From Eubacteriales bacterium (GTDB lineage: Bacteria > Bacillota_A > Clostridia > Christensenellales > Aristaeellaceae): DNA of 5,680 nt. The translations under genes and the position numbers were made by a program. The notes under the pieces were generated by a model. It made no database searches, was not told the origin of the DNA, and was given only the letters and a program-made list of their open reading frames with translations. Positions 1-5,103 of the stretch are shown one piece after another (within the stretch, counting starts at the first letter, position 1; each line of letters opens with the position of its first letter). Location of the stretch: positions 1 through 5,680 of the forward strand of contig JAQUXV010000193.1 of assembly GCA_028692205.1 (NCBI GenBank). The letters are read 5' to 3'.

Positions 1-141
1 AAATTCTCCTATCAAATTCGTTAAAAATCCGTATCATCCTCCCGTCCTTCCGCCGTACCGTTTTCATTATCCTTTGTCATACAACGAACGCAGCGGAAAC
101 TCGCCCTGTTTAGCGATAAAAAATAATCATCAATATTATGG
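1..141. other. Upstream intergenic region with a possible ribosome binding site of a divergent gene
   Basis: No gene is visible here. At the extreme left, plus-strand CTCCT at 6-10 reads AGGAG on the minus strand and stands five bases from the window edge, which is the right distance for a start codon just outside. This suggests a gene transcribed leftward, divergent from the feo operon. A second minus-strand possibility is an ATG at 36-38 in a purine-rich context. It opens a frame that runs off the left edge, but its spacing to the GGGAGG is poor. A GATAAT-like minus-strand -10 lies at 66-71 without a convincing -35. The divergent gene is an inference from the Shine-Dalgarno position only. 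Confidence 0.35.
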
Positions 142-170
142 TTGACACTAGCGGTTAGAGATGTTAAACT
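142..170 (+). promoter_or_regulatory. Main promoter of the feo operon
   Basis: A perfect -35 hexamer TTGACA (142-147) is followed after 17 bp by TAAACT (165-170), which matches four of six -10 positions. Transcription would start near 176-178. The promoter stands about 195 bp before the first feoA and is interleaved with DtxR-type operator sequences, one over the -10 and one just downstream of the start, as expected for an iron-repressed promoter of the housekeeping sigma factor. Confidence 0.75.
153..170 (+). promoter_or_regulatory. Operator A of the feo promoter (imperfect DtxR-type half-site pair)
   Basis: GGTTAG (153-158), six bases, then TAAACT (165-170). The left half is identical to the left half of the two better operators in this window, and the right half keeps only AAC of the CTAACC arm. 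It covers the promoter spacer and -10. It begins exactly 30 bp, about three helical turns, before operator B, so two regulator dimers could sit on the same face of the DNA. This is weaker than operator B and could be a one-arm site. Confidence 0.45.
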
Positions 171-176
171 TCTAAT

Positions 177-365
177 TGCGGTGGTTAGTCTTGTCTAACT
201 CTGAATCAGCCTCGAAGTATGCATCGGTTCACCACACCATGGATACCGGGGAGGAGCGCGAGGGTGCAGAAACCAGGAGAGTCTATTGCCCGGGGTTTCC
301 GCGCAAAACGGCAAGGCGCGGGCCGAATCCGGTGTATACCGGGAACCTGTATGGAGGGGGAATCT
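177..365 (+). other. Long structured 5' leader of the feo operon
   Basis: About 190 nt separate the predicted transcription start from feoA1. The stretch is GC-rich and holds several pairing segments. GCGCG 256-260 pairs with CGCGC 300-304 and GAAACC 269-274 with GGTTTC 294-299, so together they form one long arm with an eight-base bulge. CCGCGC 299-304 can instead pair with GCGCGG 316-321. CCGGT 329-333 pairs with ACCGG 338-342. The octamer ATACCGGG occurs twice (243-250, 336-343). No terminator T-run is present. A reading frame in phase with feoA1 is open from 219, but it has no good ribosome binding site and a composition unlike FeoA, so I treat it as untranslated. I recognise no known riboswitch with certainty. 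Confidence 0.45.
183..200 (+). promoter_or_regulatory. Operator B of the feo promoter (DtxR-family inverted repeat)
   Basis: GGTTAG (183-188), six bases, then CTAACT (195-200), giving an inverted repeat GTTAG-N6-CTAAC with perfect five-base arms. It lies just downstream of the predicted transcription start, a typical position for a repressor. The same motif recurs before feoB at 856-873. The half-site resembles the GGTTAG/CTAACC core of DtxR/IdeR operators, but the two arms are six bases apart instead of nearly adjacent. The probable ligand is the DtxR-family protein encoded at 3662-4030 (inference). Confidence 0.7.
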
Positions 366-578
366 ATGATGCCTTTACAAATGGCCGGAATCGGAGAAAC
401 AAACACGATTCGAAAAATCACCGGTCGGGATGATGTTCGTCAAAGGCTTTCGGAGCTTGGCTTTGTCGTCGGTGAAGAGGTGCGCATCGTAAACGATCTG
501 GGAGGAAACCTGATACTGGACGTGAAAGATTGCCGCGTCGCGCTGGATAAAAGCATGGCGATGCGCATTATGATTTAA
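366..578 (+). CDS. feoA: FeoA family protein, first copy
   Basis: A 70-residue cytosolic SH3-like protein that acts with the ferrous iron permease FeoB, probably binding its cytosolic side and modulating transport. The family pattern is visible: an opening I-G-E turn (residues 9-11), a basic stretch, a central R-x-L-x-E-L-G-F (27-33) followed by V-G-E-E-V (35-39), and a closing beta strand ending in A-M-R-I-M-I. The start is the first of two tandem ATG codons (366, 369), five bases after a strong GGAGGGGG at 353-360; the second ATG is an equally possible start. It is the first gene of the feo operon, 17 bp before the second feoA. The two copies share the fold pattern but are quite divergent, so they are not a recent duplication. 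The distinct job of each copy cannot be told from sequence. Confidence 0.9.
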   Translation: MMPLQMAGIGETNTIRKITGRDDVRQRLSELGFVVGEEVRIVNDLGGNLILDVKDCRVALDKSMAMRIMI

Positions 579-595
579 GGGGAGGAAACGGCAAT

Positions 596-817
596 ATGCG
601 GACATTACGGGATGTAAAAATCGGAGAACGGGCACAAATCCAACGCCTGCACGGCGAGGGGGCACTGAAGCGCCGCATTATGGATATGGGCCTTACGCGC
701 GGCGCCGAGGTCTATGTACGCAAGGTAGCTCCGCTTGGTGACCCCATTGAACTGACGGTTCGCGGATATGAATTATCCGTGCGCAAGGGTGACGCTGAAT
801 TGATTGAAGTTCTGTAG
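596..817 (+). CDS. feoA: FeoA family protein, second copy
   Basis: A 73-residue FeoA/SH3-like protein, likewise a soluble partner of FeoB. It shows I-G-E-R (residues 9-12), a basic segment, L-K-R-R-I-M-D-M-G-L (24-33), R-G-A-E-V (35-39), a P-L-G-D-P-I turn (46-51), then R-G-Y-E-L-S-V-R-K (56-64) and a final A-E-L-I-E-V. This is the classical FeoA layout and is closer to the family norm than the first copy. The ATG at 596 follows GGGGAGG at 579-585, directly after the stop of the preceding gene, with a slightly long ten-base spacing. The 81-bp gap to feoB is unusually long for this operon and contains a hairpin, a candidate promoter and a DtxR-type operator. Tandem feoA genes before feoB are common in Clostridia. 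Confidence 0.93.
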   Translation: MRTLRDVKIGERAQIQRLHGEGALKRRIMDMGLTRGAEVYVRKVAPLGDPIELTVRGYELSVRKGDAELIEVL

Positions 818-825
818 GGATGTGT

Positions 826-843
826 GCGACGGGAGTCGCTTTT
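826..843 (+). terminator. Short hairpin with T-run between feoA2 and feoB (possible attenuator)
   Basis: GCGAC (826-830), GGGA tetraloop of the GNRA type (831-834), GTCGC (835-839), then TTTT (840-843). The stem is only five pairs, so full termination is doubtful. A partial terminator or an RNA processing/stability element lowering feoB expression relative to feoA is possible. It stands immediately upstream of the internal operator and candidate promoter. Confidence 0.35.
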
Positions 844-846
844 CAT

Positions 847-874
847 TTGAACAGTGGTTAGTTGTATCTAACCT
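847..874 (+). promoter_or_regulatory. Candidate internal promoter of feoB
   Basis: TTGAAC (847-852, four of six -35 positions), 16 bp, then TAACCT (869-874, three of six -10 positions). By itself it is weak. However, the order -35, GGTTAG, short gap, TAAnCT repeats the arrangement of the main feo promoter, and a perfect operator lies inside it. A transcript from here would have a very short leader, with the feoB ribosome binding site at 883-889. Confidence 0.35.
856..873 (+). promoter_or_regulatory. Internal DtxR-type operator before feoB
   Basis: GGTTAG (856-861), six bases, CTAACC (868-873): a perfect inverted repeat with six-base arms, the best of the three copies in the window. The nine bases GTGGTTAGT are shared exactly with operator B at the main promoter. 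It ends 25 bp before the feoB start and lies between the two genes, not in coding sequence. A metal-loaded regulator bound here could block a local promoter or act as a roadblock to read-through from the feoA genes. Confidence 0.7.
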
Positions 875-898
875 CAAAGACGAAGGAGGAACCAGCTC

Positions 899-3232
899 AT
901 GCATTTGAAAATTGCCCTTGCCGGCAACCCCAACTCCGGAAAAACAACGATGTTCAACGATTTGACCGGCAGCAGCCAATACGTCGGCAACTGGCCGGGC
1001 GTAACCGTGGAGAAGAAGGAAGGCAAGCTGAAAGGCGAAAGCGGCGTAATCATACAGGACCTTCCCGGCATTTACAGTTTATCCCCCTACACGCTGGAGG
1101 AGGTCGTCGCCCGGAGCTATCTGGTCGGCGAGCGGCCGGACGCAATTTTGAACGTTGTGGACGCTTCCAACATCGAGCGCAACCTTTACCTTACCACACA
1201 GCTTGCGGAGCTTGGCATCCCAATGGTTATCGCGTTGAACATGATCGATGTCACCCGGAAAAACGGCGATATCATCGCGCTGCAAAAGCTTGGCGAGGCG
1301 CTGGGCTGCGAAGTGGTGGAAACCTCTGCGCTCAAATCGGAAGGGTCGCTGATCGCTGCGCGAAAAGCGGTTGCGTTGGCAAAGAACTGCGATTACCGCG
1401 AACCACCGCACGTGTTTGCCGGAAGCGTAGAGCATGCGCTGGCCCATATCGAGGACTTGATTACGCATTGTGACGGCGAAGCCCCGGTGCATCACCATCA
1501 TCTGGACGGCAGCGTGCATCAGGGGCCTATTGTGGAAAAGCATCTGTCTCGCTGGTATGCCATTAAGCTGTTTGAACGGGATGAAAAGGTGCTGTCTCAC
1601 CTGCGATTACCCCACGGCACTCGTGAAGAAATTGAAAAAGTCGTATCCGCCTGTGAAAAAGAAATGGACGACGATGCCGAAAGCATTATCACCAATCAGC
1701 GTTACGCTTATATCAACAGGCTTGTAACCGCCTGTGTGCGCAAAGGCCGCGCTAAAGGTGCGCTGACCGTATCGGATAAAATCGACCACGTGATGACCAA
1801 CCGCTGGCTGGCGCTTCCGCTGTTCGCCGCCATTATGTTTCTGGTCTATTACATCTCCGTAACCACCATCGGCACTGTTGTGACTGATTTCACCAACGAT
1901 ACGTTTATCGGCGCATGGATACAGGAACCGGTGATGAACTGGCTTGGTTCCGTCGGCACGGCGGATTGGCTGGTCGGCCTTATCGGCAACGGCATTATCG
2001 GCGGCGTGGGCGCGGTGATCGGCTTCGTGCCGCAAATGCTGGTGCTGTTCCTGCTGTTGGCCGTTTTGGAGGATGTGGGTTACATGGCGCGCGTCGCCTT
2101 CATCATGGACCGCATTTTCCGCAAGTTCGGCCTTTCCGGCAAAAGCTTCATCCCCATGCTGATTTCCTCCGGCTGCGGTGTGCCGGGCGTAATGGCGTCC
2201 CGTACCATTGAAAACGACCGTGACCGGAAAATGACCATTATGACCGCCACTTTCATCCCCTGCGGCGCGAAAATGCCCATCGTTGCGCTGATCGCGGGCG
2301 CGCTGTTCCACAACGCGGGCTGGGTGGCGACCGCGGCATACTTTATCGGCGTGGCGGCGGTAATTGTAAGCGGCATCATCCTGAAGAAAACGCGCGCGTT
2401 TGCGGGTGATCCGGCGCCGTTCGTGATGGAGCTTCCCGCCTACCACGCCCCCAGTGGCAGGAATGTGCTGCACAGCATGTGGGAACGCGGTTGGAGCTTC
2501 ATTAAGCGTGCCGGTACGGTCATCGTAGTGGCGAGCATTCTCATCTGGTTCACGTCCGGTTACGGCTGGGTGCCTGTTCAGCCGGACACAGCCGGGGCCG
2601 GGCAAAGCATTGCAGTTACGGAACCGGCTTCTGCAACGGCCTTCGGCGCGGTGGTCGATATGGACGAAAGTATGCTTGGAAAGGCAGGCAACGTGATCGC
2701 GCCGGTATTTAGCCCGCTTGGCTTTGGCAACTGGCAGTCGACCGTTGCCACCGCGATGGGGCTAGTCGCCAAGGAAGAAGTGGTCGGTGTGTTCGGCGTG
2801 CTCTACGGCGTTGTGGACGATGAGGGCGAGGATGCCGCCGCCGCCCTGCTGGACGAAGGCTCCACCGAGGAGATCGAGGCAGGTCTTTCCCCCATTGCCA
2901 TGGCGTTTGCGCAAAGCAGCGGCGGGCACGGCGCACTGGCGGCATTCAGCTTCCTGCTGTTCAACCTTCTGTGCGCCCCATGCTTCGCGGCCATCGGCGC
3001 TATCAAACGGGAGATGAACAGCGCAAAATGGACCTGGTTCGCCATCGGCTATCAAACCGGGTTTGCATATGTGGCAGCGCTGGTGGTGTATCAACTTGGG
3101 CTTTGGTTCGCAACCGGTGTCTTTACCGGCCTGACGGCTGTCGCGCTGATGCTGTTGGCGTTGCTCGCCTACCTTCTGTTCCGTAAGAACCCCTACGACG
3201 AAGAACATCTGAAAGTGATGGTGACCGCATAA
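899..3232 (+). CDS. feoB: Ferrous iron transport protein B (GTPase-coupled permease)
   Basis: A 777-residue inner-membrane Fe(II) importer with an N-terminal G protein domain. G1 is GNPNSGKT (residues 9-16), G2 region NWPGVTVE (31-38), G3 DLPG (54-57), G4 NMID (114-117) and G5 TSALK (142-146). A helical GDI-like domain follows (about 170-295) and carries a histidine cluster (H198-H201, H207, with H190 nearby). The membrane part starts near 303 and holds the two Gate regions: GCGVPGVMASRTIEND (425-440), FIPCGAKMP (452-460), and LLCAPCFAAIGAIKRE (690-705). Conserved pore cysteines C426 and C455 and the C692/C695 pair are present. An acidic stretch lies at 640-660 between membrane segments. Length is normal for the family and no frameshift is seen. 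The ATG follows AAGGAGG (883-889) by nine bases. The stop overlaps the ATG of the next gene. Confidence 0.98.
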   Translation: MHLKIALAGNPNSGKTTMFNDLTGSSQYVGNWPGVTVEKKEGKLKGESGVIIQDLPGIYSLSPYTLEEVVARSYLVGERPDAILNVVDASNIERNLYLTTQLAELGIPMVIALNMIDVTRKNGDIIALQKLGEALGCEVVETSALKSEGSLIAARKAVALAKNCDYREPPHVFAGSVEHALAHIEDLITHCDGEAPVHHHHLDGSVHQGPIVEKHLSRWYAIKLFERDEKVLSHLRLPHGTREEIEKVVSACEKEMDDDAESIITNQRYAYINRLVTACVRKGRAKGALTVSDKIDHVMTNRWLALPLFAAIMFLVYYISVTTIGTVVTDFTNDTFIGAWIQEPVMNWLGSVGTADWLVGLIGNGIIGGVGAVIGFVPQMLVLFLLLAVLEDVGYMARVAFIMDRIFRKFGLSGKSFIPMLISSGCGVPGVMASRTIENDRDRKMTIMTATFIPCGAKMPIVALIAGALFHNAGWVATAAYFIGVAAVIVSGIILKKTRAFAGDPAPFVMELPAYHAPSGRNVLHSMWERGWSFIKRAGTVIVVASILIWFTSGYGWVPVQPDTAGAGQSIAVTEPASATAFGAVVDMDESMLGKAGNVIAPVFSPLGFGNWQSTVATAMGLVAKEEVVGVFGVLYGVVDDEGEDAAAALLDEGSTEEIEAGLSPIAMAFAQSSGGHGALAAFSFLLFNLLCAPCFAAIGAIKREMNSAKWTWFAIGYQTGFAYVAALVVYQLGLWFATGVFTGLTAVALMLLALLAYLLFRKNPYDEEHLKVMVTA

Positions 3233-3378
3233 TGGCAACCTGGATTGTCGGCAGCGTATTGATATTGATTGTAGCCGCCATCGTTTGGAAAATGGCCTCC
3301 GACCGAAAAAACGGCAGGAGCGCCTGCGGCGGCAACTGCGCAAGTTGCCACGGCGCGTGTGGTATGCGCGCAAAATAG
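3232..3378 (+). CDS. FeoB-associated Cys-rich membrane protein
   Basis: A 48-residue protein that begins in the feoB stop (TAATG, one-base overlap), so it is probably translationally coupled to feoB. Residues 4-19 form one hydrophobic transmembrane helix (W4 to W19, rich in I, V, L and A). It is followed by a basic linker (K20, R25, K26, R29) and a cytosolic-type tail with four cysteines in the spacing C32-x3-C36-x2-C39-x3-C43, plus H40. The size, single helix and cysteine tail match the small proteins annotated after feoB in many Clostridia. Their biochemical role is not established; metal binding or redox sensing for FeoB, or a FeoC-like role, is plausible (inference). No separate ribosome binding site is visible beyond sequence inside feoB. 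It is the last gene before the operon terminator. Confidence 0.9.
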   Translation: MATWIVGSVLILIVAAIVWKMASDRKNGRSACGGNCASCHGACGMRAK

Positions 3379-3401
3379 CGTGTTGTGACAACTGAACACC
3401 C

Positions 3402-3442
3402 AACCGGCGGTTTGATAAGCGTCGAACTGCCGGTTCTCTTTT
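3402..3442 (+). terminator. Intrinsic terminator of the feo operon
   Basis: AACCGGCGGTT (3402-3412) pairs with AACTGCCGGTT (3425-3435) through eleven pairs including one G-U. Pairing can continue three steps inward to leave a six-base loop (3416-3421). The stem is followed by CTCTTTT (3436-3442). It begins 23 bp after the last stop codon of the operon. The T-run is interrupted by cytosines, so termination may be less than complete. Confidence 0.8.
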
Positions 3443-3600
3443 CCTCAGGGATACGGCGGGCTCCTGCGGCCCCTCGATAATAACGTCCTCACCGTAGTGC
3501 CGCTCCTGTCGCGGCATCGTGGCTCCGGTTTGGTCCGTCACCGCCGGAAAGCTGTCTTTGTCATGGGTTTTCCCAGGATCTGCTCATGGAAAGCTCATCG
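3443..3600. other. Geneless stretch with a coding-like antisense frame, possible gene remnant
   Basis: No plus-strand gene fits here. On the minus strand a frame stays open from 3583 leftward, and its first 40 or so codons look protein-like, with segments such as TDQTGATMPRQ and GEDVIIEGPQEPAV and GC-rich third positions. The only starts are a GTG at 3541 and an ATG at 3517, neither with a ribosome binding site, and the frame then runs on through the antisense of feoB. A hairpin TGCCGC/GCGGCA lies at 3498-3516. It may be a fragment of a decayed gene or of a dispersed repeat. I do not recognise it. Confidence 0.3.
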
Positions 3601-3608
3601 TTCTCTAA

Positions 3609-3637
3609 TTGCTTTTTTCTGCCAAATGTGATACGCT
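3609..3637 (+). promoter_or_regulatory. Candidate promoter of the DtxR-family regulator gene
   Basis: TTGCTT (3609-3614), 17 bp, TACGCT (3632-3637), strengthened by an extended -10 TG at 3629-3630. Transcription would start near 3644, giving a leader of under 20 nt. No GGTTAG-N6-CTAACC operator is visible in the upstream 280 bp, so the regulator does not appear to control itself through the same site. Confidence 0.45.
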
Positions 3638-3661
3638 GATCCCCAGAAGCGAGGCGAAAGT

Positions 3662-4030
3662 ATGCAAATCCTGAAATCGTCCGAGGATTATCTGGAAGCC
3701 ATGTTGGTAATGCGCGAACGGCACGGTTACATCCGTTCCATCGATATCGCCGCGGAGCTTCACGTTACCAAGCCCAGCGTAAGCTACGCCACCAAACGGC
3801 TTCGGGAAAACGGCTACATCACCATGGATAAAGACGGCCTGATCACCCTGACGGAGAAAGGGCTTCCGATTGCCGAACGCATTTATGACCGCCATAAAAC
3901 GCTTACCACTTTTTTGACACGTTTAGGAGTGGATGAGCACACCGCGGGCAGCGATGCCTGCAAGATCGAACACGACATCAGCGACGAGACGTTCGAAGCC
4001 ATTCGGAATCAGGTTCGCGGGGAAAAATAG
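3662..4030 (+). CDS. DtxR-family metal-dependent transcriptional regulator (probable iron sensor)
   Basis: A 122-residue cytosolic repressor with an N-terminal winged helix (about 1-65; recognition helix near 36-50, TKPSVSYATKRLREN) and a dimerisation/metal domain (66-122). It lacks the C-terminal SH3-like domain of full DtxR, as in MntR and many clostridial members. Aligned by eye, putative ligands are D9, E12, H78, C100, E103 and H104. D9 and E12 match MntR, while C100 with E103-H104 (DACKIEH) matches the Cys-x2-Glu-His set of DtxR/IdeR, where MntR has Glu. The DtxR ancillary-site residues (His98, Glu83) are not kept. The cysteine and the feo neighbourhood point to Fe(II) sensing; manganese cannot be excluded. 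The ATG follows GAGG (3651-3654) by seven bases. It is the probable binder of the feo operators. Confidence 0.9.
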   Translation: MQILKSSEDYLEAMLVMRERHGYIRSIDIAAELHVTKPSVSYATKRLRENGYITMDKDGLITLTEKGLPIAERIYDRHKTLTTFLTRLGVDEHTAGSDACKIEHDISDETFEAIRNQVRGEK

Positions 4031-4054
4031 ATTGCCTGTACCTGTCTATGACGG

Positions 4055-4082
4055 AAGCCGGGCCTTGATGCCCGGCTTTTTT
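4055..4082 (+). terminator. Intrinsic terminator of the DtxR-family regulator gene
   Basis: A perfect nine-pair stem AAGCCGGGC (4055-4063) and GCCCGGCTT (4070-4078), six-base loop CTTGAT, and a run of six T (4077-4082). It begins 25 bp after the stop codon. On the opposite strand only two T follow the stem, so it is a weak terminator for the convergent recO. Confidence 0.92.
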
Positions 4083-4188
4083 CTGTTATCAGCGTTATCA
4101 CTGTCGGCTGCCGCCTGCAAAGGGTTCCGACGCAAGCAAGTAAACCGAATGTGCGCGCTCACGACCACGGAGAAAAGTGATTGCTCTT

Positions 4189-4263
4189 TCATCTCCCGGC
4201 TGCAATATAAAATGCGAGCTGATCCATCAACCGGTCTTCATTCCCGGCCTCCGTCGTTTCCAG
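4189..4263 (-). other. In-frame coding-like extension beyond the recO stop codon
   Basis: After the recO TAA (4264-4266) the same minus-strand frame stays open for 24 codons (4263-4192) and ends at TGA (4189-4191). The translation is protein-like (for example MDQLAFYIAAG near its end), with no good ribosome binding site for a separate start. It may be a former longer recO end cut by a stop mutation, a tiny separate ORF, or chance. The rest of the convergent gap, 4083-4188, shows no gene and no clear terminator for recO. Confidence 0.25.
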
Positions 4264-4986
4264 TTAAGGTAAAAACTGACTGCACTTGATGCAGGTTTCA
4301 ATACGGCTTTCCACGTATCGGCGAAGCGCCTCAAACAGCGCCGGGTCCGTTTTGCCGAGAGTTGCGTCAAAACCCGCCTGCAGCACGGTGCGCATCCAGG
4401 CGATCTGCCCGGCAGAAAGCGGATACTGCTCCGGCCCGGCGCAAGCCGCACAGCAAAGGCCGCCCGCCTCAATATCCAGCCGCGCGCCCACATCCGGCGG
4501 CAGGGGCTTGCCGCAGCGCACGCAATGTTTCATCCGCGGGCGATAACCAAGCTCCGCGGCATACAGCAGTAAAAATGCGTTCACCGTCGACAGCGGCGCT
4601 TCATCCTCGCGGTAGGCAAGGTAGTACAACCCTTTCAGCAGCAGCGAATACAGCCCCTCCGACGGTTGCTCCGGCTGGGCGGCTGCCAGCGAAAGGCTCA
4701 GCAGATACGAAGCGCAGGTTAACCGATACGGGTCCAGCCGCAGGGGATAAAACGTATCGTCAGGCTTGCAGGAGGTAAGCGTAAACCGCTCATTGCTGCG
4801 AAACACCACAAATTCTCCATGCACAAACAGCTCGCTCCCGGTCATCAGCGCGCTTTTCGGCCTGCGGCAACCCCGCGAAAGCACATCCACGCGCCCATGG
4901 TCGGGCGTAAGCAAAGTCAGCATCCGATCCCGTTCCCGGTAATTAGCGTGGCGCAGCACCACGCCCTGCAGCGTTTCCGACGGCAT
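4264..4986 (-). CDS. recO: DNA repair protein RecO
   Basis: A 240-residue cytosolic recombination mediator of the RecFOR pathway, which helps load RecA onto SSB-coated single-stranded DNA. The N-terminal OB-fold part (about 1-80) shows the family opening: G8-V-V-L-R at the first strand, Y-R-E-R-D-R-M-L-T-L-L-T (16-27), H-G-R (30-32), and R-G-C-R-R-P-K-S (38-45). The helical C-terminal part contains a zinc-finger-like pair, C155-x2-C158 and C179-x2-C182. A further C232-x2-C235 near the end is unusual. The ATG at 4984-4986 was chosen over an in-frame ATG 16 codons upstream because it follows GGGAGG (4991-4996) by four bases and matches the usual RecO N-terminus. It converges on the regulator gene and diverges from purR. 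Length is normal. Confidence 0.95.
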   Translation of the reverse strand: MPSETLQGVVLRHANYRERDRMLTLLTPDHGRVDVLSRGCRRPKSALMTGSELFVHGEFVVFRSNERFTLTSCKPDDTFYPLRLDPYRLTCASYLLSLSLAAAQPEQPSEGLYSLLLKGLYYLAYREDEAPLSTVNAFLLLYAAELGYRPRMKHCVRCGKPLPPDVGARLDIEAGGLCCAACAGPEQYPLSAGQIAWMRTVLQAGFDATLGKTDPALFEALRRYVESRIETCIKCSQFLP

Positions 4987-5035
4987 AATACCTCCCACAG
5001 CGTTCGAGTTCCGGCGACGAGCCTGTTGTAGCACT

Positions 5036-5064
5036 ATTATAGCACGAGGCGGGCACGTGGAAAA
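5036..5064 (-). promoter_or_regulatory. Promoter of recO
   Basis: On the minus strand a consensus TATAAT (5041-5036) carries an extended -10 TG (5044-5043). The -35 region, 17 bp upstream, is TTTTCC (5064-5059), a poor match compensated by the extended -10. Transcription would start near 5029, about 43 nt before the start codon. Confidence 0.7.
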
Positions 5065-5070
5065 GTGCCC
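5051..5070. repeat. Inverted repeat over the recO -35 region
   Basis: GGGCAC (5051-5056), eight bases, GTGCCC (5065-5070). The repeat encloses the recO -35 hexamer. It could be a regulator site or chance. As a terminator it makes little sense, because neither neighbouring gene is transcribed into it from upstream. Confidence 0.35.
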
Positions 5071-5103
5071 CGTTTTCCGGCTGCGGTTCGGTGGTTTTCC
5101 GCA

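Noticed and set aside
271..290. CAGGAGAG sequence resembling a cobalamin-riboswitch B12 box
   Set aside because: Only part of the box matches, and the other conserved elements are absent or in the wrong order, so a cobalamin riboswitch is not supported.
219..365. N-terminal extension of feoA1 in the same frame
   Set aside because: The frame is open from 219, but that ATG has no ribosome binding site, the encoded peptide is unlike FeoA, and a strong GGAGGGGG stands five bases before the ATG at 366.
1607..2605. Long minus-strand open frame antisense to feoB
   Set aside because: It is rich in His, Arg and Gln, as expected for the complement of membrane-protein codons, has no ribosome binding site, and lies wholly within a well-supported feoB.
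2762..3541. Long minus-strand frame from the feo downstream region into feoB
   Set aside because: Most of it is the antisense of feoB and of the small Cys-rich gene and crosses the terminator. Only its first part outside the genes is kept, as a possible remnant.
3603..3613. CTAATTGC shared with the feo promoter region (172-179) as an operator at the regulator gene
   Set aside because: Only eight bases match, without the partner GGTTAG arm, so it is not evidence of a DtxR-type site.
4362..4778. Plus-strand frames antisense to recO
   Set aside because: Proline-, arginine- and serine-rich shadow translations without ribosome binding sites, inside a clear recO gene.
5051..5076. GGGCAC/GTGCCC hairpin followed by TTTT as a terminator
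   Set aside because: No gene on the plus strand ends before it and the T-run is separated from the stem, so a terminator role is unlikely; it is kept only as an inverted repeat.
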